Shown piece after piece: positions 55,691 through 64,000 of a stretch of 64,000 bases of DNA; within the stretch, counting starts at the first letter, position 1, and every line of letters starts with the position of its first letter. Under the pieces are notes generated by a model that was not told the DNA's origin, ran no database searches, and saw only the letters and a list, made by a program, of their open reading frames with translations. Source of the DNA: Metallyticus violacea (taxonomy: Eukaryota > Arthropoda > Insecta > Mantodea > Metallyticidae); the NCBI GenBank assembly GCA_030762175.1, contig CM060831.1:78034001-78098000 (forward strand). The letters are read 5' to 3'. The position numbers and the translations under genes are program-made.

Positions 55691-56588
55691 AACCGTTCAC
55701 AAGTGGTTTACTATTATCAGAATGCTCTTTGTGATGCCAACACAAAATCTACTTAAAACAATCTACACTAAAAGAGCATACCAGCGTACTTTGCCTCGCC
55801 ACACGATACCGTTACTATCACCCACATATTAAACGCCCGCACAACTTTACTTGTAAGTGCCTGTTTTGTCAAAAACTATCAGGGATACCTAAATGCAGAT
55901 GGACATCATTTTGAATAGCTCTTTTAATTCGGATTAGTAGATATTTAAAAATAGAATATATTCCTGTTTTTATTAATAAACATTAAATTACATTTGTTAA
56001 ATATATGGACAGATATCGGGAGATATCTGAGGGTGAGGTTGTTCCCGCTGTAGCGCCTGGCAGAAAGTTCGCTGGAACGCATTGTATATTTACACGATTA
56101 ATAATTTTGCTGACAACTTTATAATTATAAAACAATACAAGATCTTAAAACCACTATAGATTTAGGTATTAAACAAAGATCCTAAAGCACGTGCATGCTG
56201 CGCAGTGGACCAATTTTTCTGCCGCCATTACACAAATAAAATATTGTAAGTGAAAAGAGAGGGAATAAAGCTGCGAAATATGCAGGTCCAGCTAACATCT
56301 CCGCACCCTTTTCAACGCTATCGAGCATATTGATTAGATGATTTCGAATGATGCGAACAAAACTAATTCTATCCACCTTGTTTATAAATTAAGCTTTTAG
56401 TCTGACACAAGCGAACCTCTCCCAAACAATACATAAATATTTTATGCTATTGGGTAATATGATAGATTTTACAAGTTTGTCAATTTCATTCCTTCTCTAG
56501 ACATTGATGCAAAATTGACGTTTATGCACGTGTTTAGGACAATTGAGAACTCATTTTATTCAGGATTTGTTGTATTGTTTTGGAAAAC
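55691..56588. other. Unannotated interval
   Basis: No feature recognised. Confidence 0.5.
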
Positions 56589-56862
56589 ATTAGCTGGTTC
56601 TCAAATGCAGTTGATCGCGGGTTCAGTCCCGGCCAGGGTCGAGGATTTTTCGGGAGTAAAAATCCTAAGCATGGCTTCCTTCGAATGGGAAGTACACCGT
56701 GGGTCTCGTGTCGTACATTTACGGCACGTAAAAGAACCTCAAGCCTGAAAGAAGAGGCCTCTGAGCAAAATTTGTCGGCCGTTTCACGCCCTCAATTGAA
56801 TGAGAAGCTGATGACCTGAGATGTTAAAGAGCGTCCGTAAACAAAACAAATCAAATCAACAA
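56589..56862 (+). mobile_element. SINE-A, head diverged
   Basis: The B-box (GGGTTCAGTCCCGG) is recognisable, the A-box is not. Body complete, with the older GAAAGAAGAGG form, and tail GTAAACAAAACAAATCAAATC. Confidence 0.88.
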
Positions 56863-58690
56863 CTCAAATACAGTCACTCTTTTTAACATCGCTTACAGTA
56901 TATGTCAACAGATGTATAAGACACGCTTCTAGGTTCGGGATTTTGCTCCATTTATCGGTGGTTTCCTTTTTTTAAACTTGAGACGGATATCGGATAGATT
57001 CTCTTGGGAAAGACTCTCTCCTTTTCTCTTCCCTTCTTAAAGCTGCTATTGTTCTTACATTGATATTCATGCCACTGCCGCGAGAATCCCTTAGAAATGT
57101 TATAGTGGATCTTCCTTGCTTATTTATGCGGGGCGTGAAGATTGCTTCAGATTTACTAAGTGTCTTGGGGAATTCATAAAGTTCCCCTTAAAGACTGCTG
57201 AAGGAAAATCCTTATTAAGCATCGTGTAATATTGTGTTACGTGTCTCTATTTGCATTGAGTGTTGTTTCGTGCATTAATAAACATACATGCCGCTTAACT
57301 ACCAAGCAAACGCGTCTATCTTGATTTTAGATGCACTTTTATACGAACGTGATAAGTTAAGACAATGTATGGCATTATCTTTCAAAGTGCCGGTTACAAA
57401 ACTTTAATAGAAATATATCACTACAGTAATATAAATGATTCCCAAGAAGGAAAATTACAAATAAAACCTATTTCAAGGTGACGTGAATAATGTAATAAGC
57501 GTTATAACTTGCATACAATACATGCTGATTATATTCGGCTTCAACTGAGCTGATTACACCTTGTACATTTTGTGCACCGTCTCGTTCTCCTGAAACTAGT
57601 TGGTTCATATTGTCATTGAGATTGTTCATTATTTGCAGATAGTAGTTCTGATTTTGCACCGTTTTTAATGTTTATTTTATTCCCCTACTATTTAAAAATC
57701 GAATGCATTTTGTTAGGCGTTAAAAGTGAGCGATTTCATAAATTGGTTTGAATTCCCCCCCCCTCTCTCTCTCTCATAAAATATATTGCTCTAAATATTT
57801 TCAATATTTTTCATTTTCTGTGTAATAAACAACACTACTTCTTAAAATTGTTTGGAAAATATAATTTCCTATTTAACATTATTTTAATATCATATTTTAA
57901 ATATTTCAGTATTTTGCACTTCTTTTGAAAAAGTTTTCAAAACACCACTCTAATTTTTTCCCAATATTTCATCTACACACATTTTTTAAAATATTTTTTG
58001 CCTAAAGAATAACAAATTGTTTTTTGCTGGGGTGTAAAATTGAGAATAGTGTGTACCCGGATTAAAAGTTCCACTACACTGCTTTCCAGAGTTTTTCTCA
58101 CCTGAAAATGTTTAAGTCAACATACTAACTGGTTACGGAATTCAGTTGAAGAGATAAGATATACGGAATGCGGGGAAGTAATAAACACCACATGAACTGG
58201 ATAAAAAAATATGTTTTTGGAAGCGTTGTTATGCTGCAGACAGTGCGGTTCCTCTAGGACGTGGGTAGTTAGCGCCACTCCCCAAAAGTCCAGTTTTTAT
58301 TTCCTATAACCATTGCTTGAAGCTTTTTATGCGTAAGAGAAAAACACGTAATGTCTATCTTGAGCCTAATGTTTGTTTTGCGGTTATCTGTGGAGAACTC
58401 TGCAAACTAATATCTCGGTGAGTTTGTGTAGTATTTTGACCGAGTGAGATGGGAAGAGCATTTCGCCCATTATGTACATGCATCACCAGAAACGTCAATT
58501 CTCACCATGTGCTTTCATAGCAAAACACTATATTATTAATAAAACAGTCATAAATATTAAATACGGTAAACTTGTAGTTATTTCAGTATCAAACAATATT
58601 ACATTTAAGTAACAATGGTCTAATGAAGACATTCTCCAGCAGCGGTAATCAGTCGTTTAGCCACAGTAGGAGTATCTCAACATTGGAACC
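56863..58690. other. Long unannotated interval
   Basis: A short C and CT run near 57755-57776. A 63-codon minus frame at 57468-57659 is Asn/Gln-rich with no motif. Confidence 0.45.
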
Positions 58691-58693
58691 CGG

Positions 58694-58731
58694 AAGTTCA
58701 GGCATTTATTTTAGTTAAAACAGGCAGGCAG

Positions 58732-58767
<36 letters not shown>

Positions 58768-58790
58768 CTGAAAATAGGCAGTAACACACG
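58694..58790 (+). repeat. Dispersed repeat R3, copy 2, with A32 insertion
   Basis: GTTCAGGCATTTATTTTAGTTAAAACAGGCAGGCAGGCA, then an A32 run (58734-58765), then CTGAAAATAGGCAGTAA. In copy 1 (39808-39890) the same two blocks are joined by a short AT-rich stretch. Confidence 0.6.
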
Positions 58791-58817
58791 CCATACTGTG
58801 GTTTGAGGAACTTGCAG

Positions 58818-59150
58818 TTACCTGCTACATCTCGTAGTTGATTTCTTAGGACTACGGGGATAAACATCTCTAATCCGATTCACATCCGCTTCTGACACAG
58901 CGGGACGCCCACTGCTTTTCCCTTTGCACAAACAACCTGGATCCACAAATTGTGCATACCATCTGCGTATAGAGTTGTCGGAAGGAGGCTTCTTCCCGTA
59001 TTTTGCCGAAAATGGCGCTGGACGATGGTTACAAAAAGCTTTCTCCTTAACCGCCATTTTGTTAAGCACTGCTGTTATTGCCATCTGATTGGTAACTGAT
59101 GTCACTACAGCTAATGCAAAACAAAACTTTTGACAGTTTGTCTAACCGTT
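58818..59150 (-). mobile_element. Tc1-type transposase N-terminal fragment (DUF4817-like)
   Basis: Open for 95 codons. MAVKEKAFCNHR, FSAKYGKKPPSDNSIRRWYA, QFVDPGCLCKGKSSGRPAVS, then VNRIRDVYPRSPKKSTTRCS. This is the HTH pair (KExxFCVxxFA..FRxKYGxxPPxxxSIRRWYxQF..TGCLxxGKxxGRPxxSE..VxRIRxxFxRSPKKSxRRAS) common in arthropod Tc1-type proteins annotated as DUF4817. The later catalytic domain is absent. DNA binding is inferred from family. Confidence 0.8.
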
Positions 59151-59186
59151 ACTGCAACAATAAAAATGGTATGGTTTCCTTTTCTT

Positions 59187-59227
59187 AAAAAAAAAAAAAA
59201 AAAAAAAAAAATTACGAACCCCCCCCC
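59187..59227. repeat. Poly(A)25 followed by poly(C)
   Basis: A run at 59187-59211, then ATTACGAA and C9. It separates the two transposase fragments. Confidence 0.9.
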
Positions 59228-59244
59228 GACAATCATTTAGAATA

Positions 59245-59740
59245 ATCCTGTATTGCATGTGTCGCTACACGGCTATGTAAATAAAACAATGCTCCGTCGT
59301 AAAAATAAAATTAAACACGGGTCAATAGAGCGAACATTAACATTATCCAACACCCAAATGCAAAAATTAGCCAAACTCATATTATCACGTGGTTCCAATT
59401 CCTGAACTACAGTTATCTTATAGGGTTTTAATTTTAAAAGTTTAAGTGGTATTCTAAGTCGAGGTTTGCGAACTTCCTGATTTCTATGCAAGCATTCTCA
59501 GAATTTCTTTGGACTTCGTTGTAACTTTCCTCCGATGCCATCGAGTTTTTCCTCTGTAAGAACATGGAGTTTTACTTTCGGTTTCTTATCAAGAACAGAT
59601 CCCGTTTCTCTAAATCTATTACCAAGATTACGAGGCGAACAAACAGCAGGGAATCTGTCTCTCACTTCTCTACACGAGTCCGTTGTCACATACATGAAGA
59701 CTGTGTGTGCTAAAGTACATTGGTATCACAATGTTCAGCA
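59245..59740 (-). mobile_element. Second Tc1-type transposase N-terminal fragment
   Basis: Minus strand. The 5' part (59498-59695) has ETGSVLDKKPKVKLHVLTEE, then KLDGIGGKLQRSPKKF. The 3' part (59273-59491) has LLKLKPYKITVVQELEPRDN, then NFCIWVLDNVN, SIDPCL; after a frameshift FYDGALFYL replaces the usual FSDEAWFHLSG, so the first catalytic Asp is there but its Glu partner is Gly. Between the two parts a short HTH stretch is lost. Different subfamily from the neighbour at 58818-59150 and closer to copies A-C. Confidence 0.7.
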
Positions 59741-59829
59741 CAAAGAGTTCGTATCGGCACACGGAAAGGCGGAAAATTGGAGAGGGGAACAGAACCGAGC
59801 AGACAACTCCCCGTAAAGCTGGCCACGCG

Positions 59830-61600
59830 TCAAAATGAAGACTCTGTACTTTGTAGCTTGGCCAGCAGTGAGCGATAGCTCAACGGCCCATGCAAGCCGC
59901 CACGCCTGTCATCAAATAATTTAATTATTTAATATAATTGTTTGAGCTAGCTATTTAAAACAAAATTTGTACAACAATGTGGAAGAACAGGATAAAAAAA
60001 AATTGCCTCAGAAACTGACAGACAGAAAGAGAAGTTCCAGTTTAGATTTAAATACACAATTATTCGACAGATGAAGATGTTTAGAAGTCTCTATGTTTGA
60101 TATTAATTCAGTTTTACTTACAAAAATAGTTACATTGTTTATTATGTGCCTTTATTGCTTGAACTAAATTAGAAATTGAAACAATTTTCTTATTCACTCT
60201 GCCTGTAAGCTTATCAACAAAAGGTTTACTGTATGCTTTTTGTGGCACAGGTTGTAGAGAGTAGAGACAATGGTCCCACACAAAGATGTTTGCCTGTGTG
60301 AACAATAAATGCGAGCCTTTCACTGCGCATTCGACGTTCGTTGTTCTGTTTGGGATCACAGGGAGCCCTTGGGGAGAAAAAAAAAAAACCTTTTATACTC
60401 CCCTATGAATCTGCCATTCAGTGAGGGATACCTTAAATATAATGGCAGCAGAGAGTGGGGAGAAAAATAATAATGTACAACTCCTTTTGAAACTTACTTA
60501 GCAGCGAAGTTTGAAGTGGGAGTTTTTATTAAACAAACTCGTTTTGAAGCGATACTTTATTATTTATTTCGGCCAATTATGAAACAAATTAGGCATATCT
60601 CAAATCCTTTTCTTGTCATTCCTCAAACATTCTTTCAAATTACGGACATAGTTTAAAAGGAAATCTAAAAACAATATTATGTTATATATTTGTAATTAAC
60701 ATTGTTATAATAGTATAAAATAAAAAACATGTAACGTTACTATGGTAACGGGACATGCGGATGAATGTTAAAAAAAAAAAAAAAAAAAATGTTCTACGAG
60801 GGAAATTATCTGGTAGCCCGGTGTTTCATTACACAGTCAAATAATGAACCCAATATCTGAAATGGAACAATTCGACCTAAGCGTGCTTCTTTATAAAGTT
60901 TTGTAATTTTACGACAAACACTTTTTTCTTACTTTATTTTTCTCTTTTTCCTCATTGTTTTTTGGCTTCAGCATTTATACATTAAAAGATGTTCATAATT
61001 TCATTAATATAAAACTATTTTTATTTCATAAATTCCATTCTCTCTTTCTATGAAAGAATATTTACATATAAAATACGTAAAGGTATAAAGTCAATTCATA
61101 TCCCAAGTTGTTTACCTATATTTATAAATATAAATATCAACAGTACATTAAAAGATCACTTAAGCATATACACCTTAAAAACAAAGCATTATCTCTATCG
61201 AGAACGTAGCAACTGTCCAGAAAGTAGTTCTCTCTCTTTCTGCGCGACCAACCCCCAAGTTGTGTGCCGGTCACTATAGTGTGCAGCTAAAGAGCATTTA
61301 CTTTTGATCTGCCTATAACGTCAACAGTTGCTGTAAAACATAGTGAGAAAATCCAAAAATAATTACATAATATATACTTATAATTCTTTTAATAGTATTT
61401 ACAATAACTTAATAATAATTATTATATATTAATCTTACTAAAATTATACACACAGCAATACTTTAGCATTAATGTTACTGAGCATGAACAAATACTCTTT
61501 ATAGATCGTAGGAGAAAAAAAAAAATGTAAGATCACTACATAGACAAGAAAGTGAACACTGTAACTTAAATTTGAAAGAAAACAGTATCACCTGCTACAT
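59830..61600. other. Long AT-rich interval
   Basis: Contains A runs at about 60379-60388 and 60770-60789. No gene recognised. Confidence 0.5.
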
Positions 61601-61611
61601 CTTCGAAAGTG

Positions 61612-61910
61612 TTTTTTTTTTTTTTTTTGATTGATTTATTTATGGACGCTCTTTAACATCTCAGGTCATCAGTGTCCCATTCAACTCAGGGCGTGAAACG
61701 GCCGACAAATTTTGCTCAGAGGCCTCTCTTTCAGGCTTGAGGTTCTTTTTCGTGCCGCAAATGTACGACAGGGACCCAAGGCTTTACTTCCCTTCCGAAG
61801 GAAGCTTAGGATTTTTACGCCCGAAAAAATCCATCGGTCCTGGCCGGGTTCGATCCCGCGATCTTGGGTGTAGGAGGCAAGTATGGTAACCACTACACCA
61901 CCAGGACCGA
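61612..61910 (-). mobile_element. SINE-A, full length and young
   Basis: Poly(T) at left (61612-61628), tail GATTGATTTATTTATGGACG, full body, B-box (GGGTTCGATCCCG) and A-box (GGTAACCACTACACCA) at right. Flanked by an exact 11-base duplication CTTCGAAAGTG (61601-61611 and 61911-61921). Shares the GAAAGAGAGG form with the nested pair at 7.7-8.2 kb. Best candidate for a recent insertion in this window. Confidence 0.95.
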
Positions 61911-61956
61911 CTTCGAAAGTGTAGAAGGCAGAAAACGATGCCCCCCCTTTTTTTTT

Positions 61957-62054
61957 GAGTAATGTTTAACGCCCGTTTTTACTACTGGCGCACCATAGGC
62001 AGCGGACACTGGTGATGCATAAGGTGAAATATATTGGGAAAGGATTTAAAAACG
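61957..62054 (-). mobile_element. SINE-B copy 5, 3' fragment
   Basis: GAGTAATGTTTAACGCCCGTTTTTA, CACCATAGGCAGCGGACACTGG and ATATATTGGGAAAGGATTTA, the 3' module only. Confidence 0.75.
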
Positions 62055-64000
62055 AAGACGATGTAGCTAAGGTTCATTCTACAGAGAAGTCTTGTACTTT
62101 CCAAATCTAGCTATTGGTGCTATCAGCTGCTATTATTGCTTCGTGTTTCAGGTTTCTCAGAAAACCAATCACTGTTGTAGAAGAGAGCGCAAGAAAGTCA
62201 GAGATGAGCTGAAGGACATCTGGGAAAGGCGCTTAAATACAATACTAGTTCATGGGTGAAAGGCAAGTAACTTATTTCTATCGAGAAAAAGTAATGGAAC
62301 AGTACAACCTGCCCTTAGAGAACAGAATTCTGTTTATATGATGAACGTGACATCACTAAATGCTTTACCAAACAGAAATTAAGTGTTTCTCAACCTGTGG
62401 CTATTAGTTGTGAATACAGTCATTTTACAACGTCGACCTAGTCACTGGTGTAAATTCCAAGCCTGGCTCTCCGAAAGGTATGTTCCACAGCATACTTGTA
62501 GAACTTTTTATTGTTTGACATATTTATGGATCTCGATATTGCATTAGTCTGACTTACAAAATATTTTTATGCCTAGGACTTGTTTCCTTTATAAAATAAC
62601 TATGACTTATATTGAAAAGTAACAATATACTATTTTCGTTATTTTAATTGCATTATAATTAAACAAAATAATGCTCTGACGTATTTCTCTGAATGCTGAT
62701 TAACATATTCTGCTATGCAAACATAAAAACACTCTCAACAAATTATAACCTTCTAGAGCTATTCATCACGACCAGCATCAGTTGTTGACCATAAGAGAGT
62801 TTCTAGTAGAAGTACTGATGTTCGTCTGGGATATATTGCACAATTTTTCCAACATCTATCTTCTTACTTTGATTGGAACACCACCTGTCCCATACCCTTT
62901 TGGGAAGGCAGACCTAGGTTTGCATTACCTTTAGCCAACTTGAAAAAGTGCTGAATAATGACATCAATGTACTAAAGTGCCTCGAAATATCCAAAATGTT
63001 CTTTATTATATGCTGGATGCTTATACTTATAGCTGAAATTAAAGGCTACCTTTTATAATGGTAATGAGTTGGTATTGGTATTAATTATATAGGAATAAGA
63101 ATTTAGGATTAGAGCTAAATTTGTTAAGGTAATGAGTTGTTATGGATGTTTGTTATGTATGTATATGATTTGATAATTCAGAACTACGTTTACTCTGGGA
63201 TTGATATTGCTATTTCCTGTATGTGTATTTGATCTGATATATGTTTATGTTTTTGATAGGTAACAGGATTTTGCTAAAGCAAATTTTTATTTCCACAACT
63301 TGTTGACCTGAAACATCCATGAAAAGCCCTTAGAAAGAGAAAGTGTTATTGTGTACATGTATATAGAAGAACTGCTGGCCACCAGGCTAGCAAATCACAA
63401 AGGAAACAAAAGGCAAGATGGTTTCTTTTTGTTAAGGTCATGAACTGTTCACTCTCTGGGAATGTTTCGGTAGGAAGTGACCGACATAGGGTAAGCAGCT
63501 TAAAACGCTTTTTAGTTGGGTCAAGTTAGGGAAAAATTTGTAATGGGTTGTAAGAACAGAAGATGTGAAACACACTTGAAAGAAATGGTATTCTAACGGA
63601 ATTGAGATGTGAAATGGCGACGAATGTTTTATAGCTGGCTGACAGGGAAAAGCTAGAATCAAAAGAATTATGCTGCACAATCATAAGAATAGGAGCTAAT
63701 GTTGATGGGAATTGAACGTACGCTATCGCGAAATCTTAGTTTCCAGATCTAGAACAGTGCAGGGGACAATGCAATTTGAAATGTCAAGTTATTAAACACG
63801 AGGCCGAAATATATGACAGAAGTTTACTCCTAGGAAAGTCAAGACCATGGGAAAGTGAATGTCGTAGGGGGAGAATCATTTTTAACCAATGACTATCGCC
63901 TAAAAATGAGCGAATGAAAATAACTCAGTAATATACATTCTATAATAGCCAATCGAGAAATTATTAGTGGAGAGTAAAATCGCGTTTGTAAGGAGTTTTT
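62055..64000. other. Long unannotated interval to window end
   Basis: Mixed composition. No frames with recognisable motifs and no repeat shared with the rest of the window. Confidence 0.45.

Noticed and set aside
1..64000. CRISPR array, operon, phage or bacterial origin
   Set aside because: No spacer-repeat pattern, no long bacterial-type frames or ribosome binding sites. All long-range repeats are transposons, SINEs or simple tracts.

Overview
The window is AT-rich nuclear DNA from a eukaryote with a repeat-dense genome, almost certainly an arthropod. I infer this from the many Tc1/mariner transposons, tRNA-derived SINEs, non-LTR retrotransposon fragments and a Penelope-like element, together with long homopolymer and microsatellite tracts and the absence of any uninterrupted host gene. 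There are no bacterial operons, ribosome binding sites, CRISPR arrays or prophage genes. I cannot name the species from sequence alone.

Layout. 0-7 kb: a tRNA-Leu/Ser-type SINE (called SINE-B here), a Tc1-like 3' fragment, and a compact Penelope-like element (2528-3946) with an open 386-codon RT/GIY-YIG frame between two 150-bp inverted repeats; then a mariner remnant. 7-13 kb: a second SINE family (SINE-A, a tRNA-derived head with the A-box TGGTGTAGTGGTTACC) that includes a SINE-in-SINE nested insertion, a Myb/SANT-like coding fragment, and a 60-bp snap-back repeat. 13-21 kb: an internally deleted Tc1-like element, a mariner tail, and an isolated GC-rich open frame in otherwise AT-rich sequence. 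21-35 kb: a complete but dead mariner interrupted by SINE-B, three further mariners, a second Tc1-like deletion derivative, and a perfect 62-bp hairpin related to the Penelope termini. 36-42 kb: three LINE fragments. 42-48 kb: a possible pepsin-type aspartic protease fragment, a possible nuclear copy of mitochondrial cytochrome b, SINEs, a third Tc1-like derivative and a 0.5-kb AT-rich minisatellite. 48-51 kb: a mariner nested in a Tc3-like element. 51-64 kb: SINEs, a candidate host exon near 54.9 kb, two N-terminal fragments of Tc1-type transposases, and long simple tracts.

How the parts relate. The region is best read as layers of insertions. Target-site duplications give the order: SINE-A into SINE-A (7.9 kb), SINE-B into mariner (22.4 kb), mariner into Tc3-like (49.3 kb) and SINE-A into a Tc1-like end (45.1 kb). 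The youngest SINE-A copies (7.7, 7.9 and 61.6 kb) share a one-base deletion and an AAATAAATCAATCA-poly(A) tail, so they form a recent subfamily. I found no convincing new multi-gene system. The items most worth checking are the Penelope terminal hairpin, the shared Tc1-like deletion derivative, and the few islands of apparent non-transposon coding sequence (9.9, 18.2, 42.3, 54.9 kb).
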